Positions 22,031 through 33,106 of a DNA stretch of 64,000 nucleotides are shown here, piece by piece. Made by a program: the position numbers and the translations under genes. Location: positions 199,302,501 to 199,366,500 of the forward strand of contig CM057458.1 in NCBI GenBank assembly GCA_016271365.2, in the 5' to 3' direction. How positions within the stretch are numbered: position 1 is the first letter of the stretch; every line of letters begins with the position of its first letter. This DNA is from Neoceratodus forsteri (taxonomy: Eukaryota; Chordata; Ceratodontiformes; Ceratodontidae). The notes under the pieces were generated by a model. The model worked only from the letters and a program-made list of their open reading frames with translations. It was not told the DNA's origin and made no database searches.

Positions 22031-22692
22031 TTATAGGGCCTCTGGTTAAGCGTCTTGCCTGGTACTCTTTCTGTGAATCAAATGAGGCATTAATGTTAAG
22101 TGCATTGTCTACATTTGCAGCAATAGTCACATTAACATTATCAAAAGGCTCACTTCCACTGCCACCCTCCTCGGCAGTCTGGGATAATGCTGGCCTGCAC
22201 ATATTGGATGAGGAAAAGCACTGTAAGTTCAGTGTCCTTGCCAACTTGTTCAGATCAATGTAAGTTTCAAAGAAGTTCCAGTTGTGGGTTGGGATAAACT
22301 TAAGACCTTTGTTGAGGACAGACCTTGCAGAAACAGTAAGACTGTAACTAGATTAATCAACATTGTCCTCAGTTAGTGTCTATTCCCACCCTGTCCCTTT
22401 GGTTGGAACTTTTTCTTGCCTCTGGCTTTACGCTGGGTACTGGGGTTTGCCCCTGTGGCTCCTCCTTGTTGGTCTTTTTGCTGGAAAGTGATTCAGGGAC
22501 TGGGGGGAAGGTCGGAGCTCTCATTTGAGCTCTGTGTGACCTCTAAAAAAATAGATTAAGATGCACGTGACTCACTGGCAGTGTGAGTTTCTCCTTGACT
22601 TTGGCCCTGAGATGGAGTTTGTTTGAATGTGGATTTTTTTTATGCTTTCTACAGTCAAACACACAATTACTTTTTTTAATCCTTCTTGTCTG

Positions 22693-23234
22693 TCAGAATT
22701 TTTTTCTGCTTGTATGCGTTGAGTCTCTATCAAGCTGCTCTATGGATGTATTGAGTTTGGTTTTTAAGTCCACTAATTCGGTAGAGTCAGCGCACTGATT
22801 GAGGATGAATTCTTTTTGTTTAAGTTCTTCATCTAACTTCTGTTGGACTTCAGTGGAATCCACAGCAATACGTTTTATCAGCCTTAACAAAGAGTTGTGG
22901 ATTTCTTGTTTCCATGGGTCAAAAAAGTCTACCCTGTCTCTGCCAAAGGACAGGAGGTTTAGAATTCTGAGACCCCTTACAATGCGATCAATAATCAATG
23001 GATTTTTAAGGCTAGTTCCTCTTATTGTGCAAAGGCTACTTTGACAGTTAGAAGTCTTGTATGATCTTGTTTGCCAGAGTTAAAAGGCTCTTCCTGCAAT
23101 GTGCAATCTTCAAACTCAGGCTTTTGGAGAATAGGGTCAATTAAATTCATACCCTGCACTTGCAGGAACTGCAGTCTATGATGATGATATAATGCTGTTT
23201 TAAACTTGACCCAAGGCTGTGGGGTGACAGGCAT
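22693..23234 (-). pseudogene. PLE N-terminal coiled-coil region
   Basis: Two adjacent minus-strand open stretches (23234-23022 and 22998-22693) precede the RT. The second is rich in Glu, Lys, Leu and Gln with heptad-like spacing around QQKLDEELKQKEFILNQ, suggesting a coiled coil. Sequence conservation in this part of Penelope proteins is low, so the assignment rests mainly on position. A frame break separates the two. Confidence 0.5.
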
Positions 23235-23315
23235 GTTTCCAGAGAATTGCTCAATTCAGGTACAGTAATCCAAACAGGTAGAGCTGCTTAGTTGGAGGCG
23301 TGATGCAGGCAGTGT

Positions 23316-23915
23316 GGCAGTAACAAAACATGCAGTAGGAACAGAAAACCGTATACACACCCATGCCAGCGAATGTAGCAAGGCTGCTACCAGGATTCAC
23401 CACGAAAACAAAGCTAATCCTTAGTCCAGTCTGTGCCAACAAACATCTGGCTAAATCACTTGCATAGTGACTTAAATGCCTTGAGAAATTTATTCCCCAG
23501 TAGCTACCTTCAGTGCGTTGTTTTTATTTTTTTGTGTTGTATTGAACAAAGTGACACTAATATGATTAACCTTGCAAATTATAACTGATGAACTCACTGC
23601 ATGTAATGTTTTTTTATGGTATCTGTCACTCTAACAGCCCAAACTATAAAAGGAGAGCTATCAGTTGCCATGGTTGCCTCATGAAAAAGTGCCCAAGGGC
23701 AAAACGTTGGGGTATTTTAGCTGCACTGGATGCTGTTCCTGCACTGTAAGCAGTTTGATTATGGGAAATAAAAGCCTTTGAAAAGAAACATAACAACCTT
23801 GTTCTCATGGTGAATCCTGGTAGCAGCCTTGCTACACTTGCTGGCATGAATGTGTGTGCATGGTTTTCCGTTCCTATTGCATGTTCTGTTACTGCTTGCA
23901 CCATGGCTTCAGCTG
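23316..23915. repeat. PLE 5' pseudo-LTR with inverted arms
   Basis: GCAGTAACAAAACATGCAG at about 23318 and CTGTTACTGC at about 23890 face each other as ends of inverted arms: 23316-23420 against about 23815-23915. Between them lies an inverted copy of the 3' pseudo-LTR. The arms share the block GTAGCAAGGCTGCTACCAGG, split across lines near 23375 and present as its complement near 23820. Such head-to-head arrangement is common for Penelope copies. Confidence 0.7.
23670..23715 (+). ncRNA. Degenerate hammerhead ribozyme motif in PLE pseudo-LTR
   Basis: Penelope pseudo-LTRs are known to carry hammerhead ribozymes. Here CTCATGA (23678-23684, consensus CTGATGA) is followed by a short hairpin GCCCAAGGGC (23691-23700) and AAAAC (23701-23705, consensus GAAAC). 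This is the order of core box, stem II and second core box. Both boxes have one mismatch, so it is probably inactive. The complementary position in the 3' copy (about 18398-18440, minus strand) is more worn. Confidence 0.5.
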
Positions 23916-23989
23916 AGTGGCTCTGCTGGTTTGGTAAACATTGAAGAATAATTTTTGATAGACATTTCAATAAACCATTCACTCTTACT

Positions 23990-24660
23990 GGGCCCTATTC
24001 ACAAATGTGTGGGATGTACGCACAATTCACGCATACAGAGGCTGCACAGCTCCATGTCCTGGACAGGCATGCACTGGTCAGTATTCACCATTGCTGGCTG
24101 CCTTTCTGTACCCCTGTCCCCTGGTATGCAGCTGTGTGGGTGTGGATCATGCTGTGTGGGAGGTGGATAATGAATGCCCTTCCTGGGTCCTGAAGTGGAT
24201 CCGCTGCTGTGCACATGCAGGGGATCCTGGAAAGTTTTGGACCCCGGGATGTGGAGTCCAATGGGCAACTGCCTAAATGGCTGCCCCTAGCCCTCACTGG
24301 CAGCCCAGTGTGCTGGGGCAGCAGTGTGGCAGGCATCCTATTCCCAATGCTGCCAACAGGTGTCCATGGGGGGCATGTAAGAGTTATGGGAGGGTCCCCC
24401 ATCATGTAACTTGCACCCCCCTGGCCCGGCACTCTGTGCCTTAGTGAATGGCGCAGAGTAAGGGCACACTCCCTGGCATGCCCCTGGACTGCCTATGGCA
24501 TGTAGCTGTGCAGACAGTTTGGGAATCCAGTGTGCAAAGCACTAGCTTGCCTGTAATGAATACTGCGGGGGGTCCACAGGACCCTGTTGCATGGCAGTCA
24601 GTCATAGGCATGCCCATGTGCTGCACATGCAAGGGACGCAGGCATTAGTGAATAGACCCC
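23990..24660. mobile_element. Harbinger-type MITE, 671 bp, TSD ACT
   Basis: Inverted ends GGGCCCTATTCACAAATG (23990) and CATTAGTGAATAGACCCC (to 24660) enclose a GC-rich non-coding interior. ACT lies directly outside both ends (23987-23989 and 24661-24663), a 3-bp duplication as expected for PIF/Harbinger elements, although TWA is the more usual target. The ends match the terminus at 37045 of the Harbinger element carrying a Myb-like gene remnant, suggesting a shared family. The many short overlapping open frames inside do not look like protein genes. Confidence 0.75.
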
Positions 24661-26742
24661 ACTGATTTGATCAGCACAAAAAAACAGTTCTTAATATAAT
24701 TTTGTCCTGGAGTCAGGACTACAAGATATGTTCTTAATATTGTGATTTTCTTAATATGCAGTGCCCTTAATTGGACAAGGATTAAGGAGGGGTCACCCTC
24801 TGACAAAGTGGTGTGAGAGACTGAGTACTATATCAAGAAACCCAAGTAAGCCTTGTGAGTGTGCATGTGTGGGTGTGGCTTACTTGGCTTGCTTGCCTGC
24901 AACAGGCAAGTTTCTTTGTCCCGGATCTTTGTGCTTAAATTTATTCCAGAATATAGTGATGCAGACTGAGTGGAATTCAGGTGCCCCATACACATTCACA
25001 GTCAAAGGGGGTGTAAATGTGGGGTTCAAAGAGCCCCCCACGGCTTTGTCACCTCTGAAAAATGCCGAGCACGGGAATTGAACTTAGCTCCTGGGGAAAG
25101 AATTTCTCCAGCTACCTAAGTCACTACACAGATAATTCAGCCACATACTGGCTGGCACAGACTGGATTTACATAAGTAACATGTTGGCTATTGACAGGAT
25201 CAAGGGTCTAAGCAGGGCACAGCAACAGTTGCCAGGCACTATTTCATATGAAGAGCCCTGGCCAAATGATGCTACTGCTGTCGTCTCTCCCCCCCCCCCA
25301 CCAATCACTTGTTGTCCAAAGACATGTTGATTTTCCTGTAATACCTTGGTCTTTCCTGTTAGTCTGCCCCTTTGACTCCCATGCCTATTAGTTCTCTGGT
25401 TTCAAGCCATCTGCCTAGCACCCGGTCATACCACCACCAAAAATAAACTACAAATTCTTCTTGCGAGCTCTGCCCCTTGCGCTTGCTTCAGTCCTCCTTA
25501 AGAAGTTTTACCTGCCCTACACTGCAACACTGACCCATATTTCTTCCTCACTTAACTTTCCCATCTACCTCCCCTTTCCTCTCTCTCCTCTCACTCACTA
25601 TTACTTGTTAACACTTCCCACTGGTAACTCCCTCTGAAACCAAATAAGATGTGGATCCACTGTGTGGTGTCCTAGTGTATGTTGCCTTTGCCCCCCAAGT
25701 ATCAGAAGTTTTACTAGATGTCTTATCTTTGTACTTCTCAAGTGGATTATTTGAAATTTACAAATTGCCAAGGTACTTACCCTGTACCTAGCCTGTTGAA
25801 ACATCATTTGCTGTATTCTGCAAATATCTCTGTTACCTTGTTTACTATCATATTTGTTGTACTTTCATTATTTTGTGCCAAGCTGTGACTGATACACTTT
25901 TGTTTTTTTTATCCAACTTGCTGTACTATGTTAGTGTCTAACTGTGACTGTGACTTTGTAACCTCCCGGGTCATGTCTGAAAATACTCACTTTTATGTCT
26001 AGTACACTTACCCAGTAATCAGAAACTAACTAACTAAAACCTCCTACCTAGCCTCATTCTGCCACAAGACACTGGAATCAATGTAGTCCCATGCCACTCT
26101 CTGTCCCACATTGGATCCTCTTTTTGGTGCAGAGTAGTGCCACCCACCCACCTTCCCATAATATTTCTATAATTGGAGGGTGCTAAGCTGTGTGTCCAAG
26201 TACCATGTTAGCAGCTCATAGCATGACATCCCCCCGCCACTTTTTCTGTGCAAGTACACTTGAGTTAGTGACCATCCAGGGAAGATTGTGTGACCCTTTT
26301 GTGAATGGCACAACAGGAGGTAAATAAAGGGACTGGAAGTAAGTGGGCATTGCATTAACTTAGGGACTGTCCTCTGAGACTTTGTATGGGGTCCCTAGGG
26401 GTGAAGCTTTCAAGCAGCAGTGCATGCTAGAAGTGAACGTTAACCTATAGCTTTTTTTTATTCTATTGTAGATTGCCCTTTACTGCCTGTCTTGTATGAT
26501 ACCCTTTTTTTGCCTTTCTGAGTCTGTCTTAGTACTTTTTTATATTTAATAAAAGGAGCATGCCTTTTAAAATGGTTCAGTCCAGGTTTTCATCAGTATT
26601 CTCATCTGTTTTAGTAAAGCCATTGTGAAACATCATCAGTCATAACAGTGAGGTGTGCATATTTATGGAACTCATACAAACAGAAGAGAGAAATAAATAA
26701 GTGCCTTAGCTCATCTCTGGGGAGTGCATTAAATATAGCATA
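24661..26742. other. Non-coding stretch with possible LINE 3' remnant
   Basis: No gene is recognised. The segment about 25440-26040 is pyrimidine-rich, mentions TGTAACCTCCCGGGTCATG and ends in AACT repeats (about 26025-26036). This resembles the 3' UTR and tail of an L2/Rex1-like LINE such as that at 41460-42545. The remainder shows nothing I can name. A run of C occurs at 25290-25300. Confidence 0.4.
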
Positions 26743-26900
26743 ATATATAGGGAGGTGTGTATAATGAGAATTTTACACACACCTAAGTGTGGGATGCTAC
26801 ATAAACCCCGAGAGCGAAGTTCAGCAAGAGTAAAAGTTATCCCAATAATCGAGGGTGTGTGAAATTTGAGTTTTACACACCTCCCATGTTTTATTTTATA
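26743..26900. mobile_element. Foldback MITE, relative of 19803-19972
   Basis: The left arm has GGGAGGTGTGTATAATGAG and TTTTACACACACCT. The right arm as complement has GGGAGGTGTGTAAAACTCA and TTTCACACACCCTCG. The interior GTGTGGGATGCTACATAAAC is nearly identical to the arm of the element at 19803-19972. AT-rich flanks hide the target duplication. Confidence 0.7.
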
Positions 26901-28439
26901 TAATTACTGGGATCTGTTTTTTACCCAAAGGATTTGAATATTTGTAATAGTGTTCAGGTTGGCTGCTGTGCACACTGTTAGTGAAATACTGTTTTTTTCT
27001 CTCTCTTTTTATTGTAATTTTTTATTGGCCTTGTTTTTTATTCTTATTAGTCAGTTGTAGCAGCAAAAGTGGTTGGGGGCTGGGCAGAGCTGCATGGTAG
27101 CAGTAAGTGACATGTGCGGTCTGGCTGAGGTTCAGCTTCAGAGCCACAAAAGCACTTTCAGTTGTTTTTTTAACATGATCTGGACCCAGAACTGTGGTTT
27201 GTGGAACACTATGGCCAAGGGAGGTGACAGTTTTCTCTGAGGTACAGTACAGAGAGGCAGAATTCATTCAAGTGTTTGGTGAAAACTGTAAGGAAAATGT
27301 GCTAGGTCAACTGTGGTGTGCAGCTTTTCATAGGGAATCTTGATGCATGTTTGCCACTATATTCAGCTGGTTATGACATCAAATTATAACCGGGTTTCCC
27401 TATGGAAAAAAACAGAGACCAGTTATTATAATCCTTTAATGCACACCTTGTTGTGACTTATTACTTACCTAATATGCAGCAGCCAGTGCTCCCTGACTTT
27501 ATGGAACAATAGGTATAATAAAACAGCTGCATGTACTTATGAAAATGTGGTTCCTTATTATTTCAAATGTAAATAAAGTGCTAAACCAGACTCAAAATGG
27601 GAAGCATATGTATTGTACAAGTTAGGAGGAAAAGTACAATCTTGAATGGAATAAAACAGTATAGGCCATTAATTTTCACCATTACTGCACTGTTGCTTTC
27701 ACTGTGGGCTTTAACTCAAATTATATCACCAGGTTTGGGAATTAACTCATGATTAGAAAATTAATTTTATATTGGTTACTGACTATGTAAATAAGACACA
27801 ATTGGATATGTGGCTGTGCTGTGATAACAACAGGCCCGGGGACGTGGGCCCTAAGCCAGTGGCCATATGCCTTTCCTTTAACCCCTAGAAGTATAGTTTG
27901 CACAGCACAGCCACACATTGGGGAGTGCCCTGTGCACTTATACCATGGGTATTACAAGTTAAAAACAAAGAAAAAAGGAGAGAGGCTACTCTGCAAAATA
28001 AGCCAAGAGATAGTACCATTTGAAACAAGAAAGCAACACTGTTTTTTTCATGCTGTTGTGGTTGAGGTTCTTTAAAAACACTAATGAACTGACACAGGTT
28101 AAATGCTTTAACAGTGTAATTTGCTAGGGTTTCAGATCCGTGACACTGATAAAGTGGAGAATAACTTTAGAACTGTTTTAAGGAGCCCAAACCAAACTGT
28201 GTGGTTGTACTCTGATAATCGCACACCATTTGGGCCCTAACAGCCAATAAGGGGAGGATTTATAGAATCCATTGTGTAATTAAGAAACTATACAAGACAT
28301 GGTGTGGTATGGCATGTCATGGGATAACCAGCATCACCTATATGTTGGTCACACTGATGTTTCGTGACCTGGCATCATTTTATCAATGCAACGGTCCTGT
28401 AAGATACTGTATATGCCAAAAGCTCTAAGATATTCAGTA
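26901..28439. other. Non-coding stretch with a dispersed repeat
   Basis: No protein gene is seen. About 27345-27440 is the inverted relative of the repeat at 18845-18930 (GGTTATAAT / CATAGGGAAACCCGG). About 28290-28340 (TTAAGAAACTATACAAGACATGG and GTGTGGTATGGCATGTCATGG, split) resembles the left arm of the foldback element at 37775-37925. The rest is AT-rich and featureless. Confidence 0.5.
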
Positions 28440-28663
28440 CTTTAAGTAACAATCAGTAAATACACTCATCAATCAATCAAAATGTTATTAGTAGAAGGCG
28501 CCCTTCCTATGCTCAGGGCACCTTTACAATACACATTAAAACTCACAATATTACAATTTAAAACAGATAAAACATATCAGTGCACGCTCAATAAATTCCT
28601 GAAAAAAGCCTGGTTAAACAGGTAGTTTAATAACTTTTTAAAACCTTCTATGGTCTGGCTCTC

Positions 28664-29269
28664 TCATATCTGGTGAGGTAGAGAATTCCACAGGATAGGT
28701 GCCATAAAGGCAAAAGATCTTTCACCTGATGTTTTTAAGGATACCCTGGGAATCTCTAGAAATCCCTCGCCAGAGGATTGGAGGGAATGGGTGGGGCAGT
28801 AAGGGCATAAGAATTTGTTCAGGTAGTGGGGTCCCTGCTCATGTAGGGTTTTATAGGTCAGCAACGCGACCTTGAAGGTAATCCACTCCTGTACTGGCAG
28901 CCAGTGCAGTTTACGCAGCACAGGTATTATATGACTGGATCTGGAGGTTCCAGTCAACAACCTGGCCATCGCATTCTGCACTAGCTGAAAGTGGTGGATA
29001 TCTAACCCCAGAAGCCCTAGGTAGAGGGCATTGCAGTAATCAAAATGACTGGTGACAAAGGCATGGACTAAGGTAGGAAGATCTTCAGGCGGGACAAGGT
29101 GTTTCACCTGGGCTATGTTCCTTAGATGATAATAGGAAGATTTGACTATAGCCAAAACCTGCCCCCTCAGGGTCAGGCCTTTGTCAAATACCATGCCCAG
29201 GTTTTGCACCTGGCCCAAGGCACTAAGCAGGGTTCCACCAAGATTTAATCCTGAGGGTTTCCCGCCCAT
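28664..29269 (-). pseudogene. L2 ORF2 C-terminal region
   Basis: 201 codons open. Includes NLGMVFDKGLTLRGQV, then KSSYYHLRNIAQVKHLVP, HAFVTSHFDYCNALYLGL, LLTGTSRSSHIIPVLRKLHW and ERSFAFMAPILWNSLPHQI near the end. These are the standard L2 C-terminal motifs (SRLDYCNALYxGL, HITPVLxxLHWLPV, AFxxxAPxLWNSLP). A stop after LPHQI ends it slightly short of the usual length. It joins the RT core by one frameshift near 29255. Confidence 0.9.
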
Positions 29270-29886
29270 TTCACTGTCATCCTATAACCAGGGTTCACCA
29301 CCAATACCTCTGTTTTTCCTGAGTTCAACCGAAGCCAACTGGCACTCATCCAGTTCTGAATCTCCAGTAGGCAGCTATTAAACACTACAGCAGAATCTAA
29401 TTCCTGTTCGGGCACAAAAGACATGTACAGTTGAGAGTCATTGGCATAGCAATGAAAACTCAACCCGTACCATCTTATAATGTCCCCTAATGGAAGCATG
29501 CACACCCCGAATAACATTGGGGACAGCACTGAGCCCTGTGGAACCCCGCAGGGTAGCCCATGAGGGGCAGAGGAATAAATCCCCAATACCACTCTCTGGG
29601 ATCTATCCTCAAGGAAAGACTGAAACCAACTGAGGACCACCCCTCCCCACAGTCCACAGAAAAACCACAGGTGCTCAAGCAGCACCCCATGATCCACAGT
29701 GTCAAATGCTGCTGAGAGATCAAGGAGAACCAAGATGGAACGGGTTTTCTGAGCTCTCGCCATCAGAAGGTCATTAAGTACCCGAACCATGGCTGTTTTG
29801 GTGCTATGCCTTTTTCTGAAGCCAGACTGGAGAGAGTCGTAGATATTGTGCTTGGTTAAATGGTCTTCCAGCTGCAGAGTGACCAC
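29245..29886 (-). pseudogene. L2 reverse transcriptase core, catalytic Asp lost
   Basis: An open stretch of 213 codons. Blocks are LQSGFRKRHSTKTAMVRVLN, LVLLDLSAAFDTVDHGVLLE (first catalytic Asp present), [38 protein letters not shown] and FHCYANDSQLYMS. The last should be YADD and reads YAND, so the first Asp of the pair is Asn. The rest is intact RT sequence up to the thumb (SASWLRLNSGKTEVLVV). It overlaps the next piece by 25 bases in another frame. Confidence 0.9.
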
Positions 29887-29953
29887 CTTCTCAATAACTT
29901 TCCCTACAAAGGGTAAGTTCGAAATCGGTCTGTAGTTAGCTGGGCAGTCGGGG

Positions 29954-30757
29954 TCAAAGGAGTTTTTTTAAAAGGGGATGTACTACTGCCTTCTTTAAGG
30001 GATCTGGAAAGATCCCTCTCTCCAATGAACCTCCCACTATCCCAGCAAGGACTGGGATGATAACTTCTACACACCCTATAAGTAGGCATGTAGGGCCCGG
30101 ATCCAAACTACAGTAGGTTGGCCGCAGAGTCTGGATGACCCTCACTATATCCATGACTACCAGTTGACTAAAGGTGGACCAGGTCTGACAGGCATTAGTA
30201 CCACCCGATTGATCAATGCAAGGTCCAATGGGAAGGCACCGGCTGATCTCATCCCTGATGGTGGACACCTTATCAGCGAAGAACTGCGCAAACTCCTCAC
30301 ACTGCACTTGTGACAATGCTCGACCAGAGTGAAGACAGGCTGGATTGCACAGTCTGTCCACAGTCCAGAAGAGCTGGGCTGGCCTGTTCTTCACCATAGC
30401 AATTTCCCTGGACAGGAACTCTGCCTTCTCATGGGAGATTACTGATTGATAGGTCTTATAGTGATCCATCAATCTAAGTCTATCCACCTCCAGGTGAGTT
30501 TTCCGCCAGTGTCTTTCCAACATTTGCCCCTGCCTCTTCAACTCATGGATTTCCCTGTTAAACTAAGTAGCACCCAGGTGAGGGGTAAGAGGGCTAACAT
30601 GAGCAGGAGCAATGATATCCAGGGCATCAGTAACAGCCTTGTTATAGGCTGGCACAAGAGGCCCTGGATCAGTGCTATCCCTTGGAAATCCTGAGAGATC
30701 CAGTACTGTCATTAGGCCTTCAGAGGTAACACCTCTGAAAGGGCGGAACTGTACCAA
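29954..30757 (-). pseudogene. L2 ORF2 linker and RT start
   Basis: The minus-strand piece 30757-30563 has APAHVSPLTPHLGAT and continues after one stop into 30541-29954. There HWRKTHLEVDRLRLMDHYKT and YQSVISHEKAEFLS form the L2 linker. CEEFAQFFADKVSTIRDEI and SLDPGPTCLL precede the RT (the DPxPTxLL block), and KKAVVHPLLKK is the first RT block. A run of T at 29965-29971 holds the frameshift that ends this stretch. Confidence 0.85.
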
Positions 30758-30775
30758 CTCCTTAGTTAAAGTGCC

Positions 30776-31390
30776 ACTCCAAATGATAAGTTAAACTTTG
30801 TGTAACTATAATGTGAACACACTGCAGAAGGATATTGAAAGGCTAAAAAATACAGTGATACTGATAACTTGTTTCTCAATGTAAATGATGTGTTCTTCTT
30901 AAGTATACATCAAAACAATCCATTTTCCTGTCTTAGTCTGAAGATCTGGAAGCCATAATACATTCAGTTACAGCAACTGTAAAGCGCATATAATCTCTTA
31001 AAGTATTCTGAAACAATGAGGCCCAGGGTGAAAGGCAGAACACCTCCAGCTACATATTTTGCAAATGCAGGCAAAAAGCACTTATTATACTTTACTGTAT
31101 TCAGTTCTTAAGACAATCATTGCTAATCATTTTTATTTTATTTTATTTCATTTAATTCAATTTCATTTTAATTTTTTTTATTTGTTAGCTGATGAGCAAT
31201 TTTGCCCATTTTCACAAGCGACAAGTTTAAAAAAAAAGTCATATAACATGAATACAATCAAGGGCACTCTACACACAGCTAGTGAATCGCACTAACGCCG
31301 TCTCCATGTTATGCTTCCTTATCCAGATTGGACACCCTCTTCAACATCTTTTGCTGCTTCGTCCTGGACTCCCTTCCTCACACTCACCAC
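30776..31390. other. Non-coding AT-rich spacer
   Basis: No gene. It contains a TTTTA-type simple repeat (about 31128-31190) and polypurine and polypyrimidine runs. The edge near 31393 begins a CR1 3' fragment on the minus strand. Confidence 0.6.
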
Positions 31391-31490
31391 TGTGACATAT
31401 GAACATATGAAAGTTGCCAGCAGCAAAAGGCCATCCTGGTCTAGCTAGGCTGCTCGAGATTGCAGCTAGCTTCCTATTCAGCAGCACCAT
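31391..31490 (-). mobile_element. CR1 3'-end fragment (different tail type)
   Basis: On the minus strand it reads GACCAGGATGGCCTTTTGCTGCTGGC (about 31438-31413, split) followed by tail units of ATATGTTC (about 31400). This is the layout of a CR1 3' UTR, but with a tail unlike the TTCTATG tails nearby, so it comes from another subfamily. Only about 100 bases remain. Confidence 0.55.
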
Positions 31491-31925
31491 ATGGCATACC
31501 AGGACAGGCTGAGGGAACTCAAAATGCACTCCCTGGAACAGAGGAGGGAGAGGGGTGACATGATTGAGACTTTTAAATATATGAGGGATATAAATAAGGA
31601 TAATGTTCAGGAGCTTTTCCAATTGAAAGAGAGTGGGAGAATGAGAGGGCATGACATGAGGCTGAAGGAAGGAAGGGAGGTTCAGGAGTAATACAGAGAA
31701 GTTCTTCTTTACAGAGAGGGTGGTGGACCCATGGAATAGCCTATGCAAGGAGGTAAGTGGAGGCCAAAACAGTAAGCAAGTTCAGGAATGCATAGGATAG
31801 ACATAAAGGTAGCATATGGAAAGGCTAAGGAGGGGAGGGGTAATAGCACCAGGTAGGTTCTTGGGCAGACTAGATGGACCTTGCAGCCCCCTTCTACCAT
31901 CACTTTCTATGTTTCTATATTTCTA
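31484..31925 (+). mobile_element. CR1 3' fragment, plus strand
   Basis: Starts in the CR1 ORF2 C-terminus (AYQDRLRELKMHSLEQRRE and [20 protein letters not shown], 31491-31610). It passes the 3' UTR (GGGCAGACTAGATGGACC) and ends in TTCTATGTTTCTATATTTC tail units at 31905-31925. The open stretch 31491-31691 is 66 codons. The tail directly abuts a CR1 fragment in the opposite orientation. Confidence 0.8.
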
Positions 31926-32496
31926 TGTATCATATCCCACCCCTCCCCCCTCTCTCCTCTCCTCTCCTCCAGGGAATACATATTGAGATCCTCCAGTCTC
32001 CCCTCATATGACTTTTGGTGCAGCCCCTGCACACTTTTTGTCACCCTTCTCTGAACCAAATCTACTCTGTCTATGTCCTTCTGGAGATGCAACTTCCAGA
32101 ACTGGACACAGTACCCTAGATGAAGTCTCACCAATTTTCTATACAGTGGCATCACCACTTCCATCCTTCTGCTGGAGATACCTCCCCTATGCACCCCAGC
32201 ATTCTACTGGCTCTCCCTCACAGCCTTCTCACATTGTTTGGTAACCTTTAGATCATCAGATATGATTACTCCCGGGTTTCTTCCCTGTTTGGTGACCGTC
32301 AGTACCTCTACCCCCATCATGTACTCCTCCCCTGCATTTCCGTGCCCCAAGAGCATAATCTTGTACTTCTTGGTATTGAATCTTAGCTGCCACACCCTTC
32401 ACCACTCCTCAAGCTTGCTTAAGTCCCTTCTCATTTTCTCTGCTCCTCCTGGAGTGTCAACACCATTGCAGATCTTCGTGTCATCTGCAAAGAGAC
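31926..32496 (-). mobile_element. CR1 RT fragment, minus strand, no tail
   Basis: On the minus strand it begins at FADDTKIC (about 32490-32460) and runs through WQLRFNTKKYKIMLLG, VIISDDLKVTKQCEKAV, LVRLHLGYCVQFWKLHLQKD and [12 protein letters not shown] (about 31970). It lacks both the 5' part and the normal 3' end, so it is a remnant cut on both sides by neighbouring insertions. Confidence 0.8.
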
Positions 32497-32569
32497 CAGT
32501 TGCCGGGTTTTGCAGGCATCACCTTTTCTTTGCTTGCTACTGCCCAAGCCGTATAGATGCCTATATGCT

Positions 32570-33106
32570 GGGATGCTGGGTCTCAAACAATTGGTACAAC
32601 AACCCACAAGAGGCAGGGCTATCCTGGATCTAGTACTGACTAATGGGGAAAGGATCACAGATCTCCAGGTAGAAGGTCACCTGGGGGCCAGTGACCATCA
32701 CATGGTATGGTTCAATTTGGTCACTAGAACCAAATCATCCCATTCCAAGGCAAAACTATGGGACTTCAGAGGAGCTGATTTTGATAAGATGGCCAACAAA
32801 GTTAAGCTAGCCCTGGCAAGAAGAAATACAGGTGAGGGAGTACAGGCAAAGTGGTCAAGCATTAAGGATGCAACACTTGAAGCAACATCCCATTGTGTTA
32901 GGGTAAAAAGCAAGAGCAAAAGAAGGAGGAAACCATTTTGGTTCTCAGAAACAGTAGCAGAAAAGGTCAGAGCCAAAAGGTTGGCCTTCAGGAAATATAA
33001 GGGAACACAGCAGGACGAAGATAGGGAGGCATACCGAACTTCCCTAAAGGAAGCAGGGAAGGCAGTAAGGCAGACAAAGACCCAAACTGAGAAAACACTA
33101 GCATAA
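32570..33106 (+). pseudogene. CR1 endonuclease end and linker
   Basis: An open stretch reading LKQLVQQPTRGRAILDLVL (about 32585), NGERITDLQVEGHLGASDHH (about 32640-32700, the catalytic SDH), WDFRGADFDKMANKVKLAL and KPFWFSETVAEKVRAKRLAF (about 32930-32990). The frame ends with a stop at 33104-33106. The earlier endonuclease blocks are missing by 5' truncation. Confidence 0.85.

Larger units (their letters stand above)
18240..23960 (-). mobile_element. Penelope-like element (EN+ PLE), minus strand
   Basis: Read on the minus strand: an N-terminal coiled-coil region (23234-22693), a Penelope-type RT (about 22030-21000), and a C-terminal GIY-YIG endonuclease (about 20335-20031). Pseudo-LTR sequence lies at 18240-18550. 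Part of it (about 80 bases) recurs in direct orientation at 23341-23420, and a longer copy is inverted at 23570-23915. Direct plus inverted terminal pieces are typical of Penelope elements. Between the ORF and the 3' pseudo-LTR (18.6-20.0 kb) several small foldback repeats have inserted. The coding region is riddled with stops. Confidence 0.85.
28440..30775 (-). mobile_element. L2 LINE on the minus strand, well preserved
   Basis: A 2.3-kb L2 copy from the linker region (30775) to the 3' end. The tail reads as TGAT/TTGA repeats on the minus strand (about 28478-28465), preceded by the L2-typical GGCGCC segment (28498-28503). It keeps long open stretches of 195, 213 and 201 codons joined by a few single-base shifts, so it is younger than most copies here. 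The endonuclease proper is truncated away. Confidence 0.9.

Noticed and set aside
23370..23410. GCTGCTACC...CACGAAAAC in the direct pseudo-LTR piece as a hammerhead
   Set aside because: The GAAA box is there, but CTGCTAC departs at three positions from CTGATGA. The better candidate is at 23678-23705.
24005..24648. Many overlapping open stretches in both strands as a coding gene
   Set aside because: They lie in a GC-rich MITE bounded by inverted repeats; no frame shows a protein family signature.
31484..32496. Opposed CR1 fragments as a twin-priming inversion of one element
   Set aside because: In twin priming the inverted 5' part precedes the tailed 3' part; here the tail of the plus fragment abuts the minus fragment, so two separate insertions fit better.
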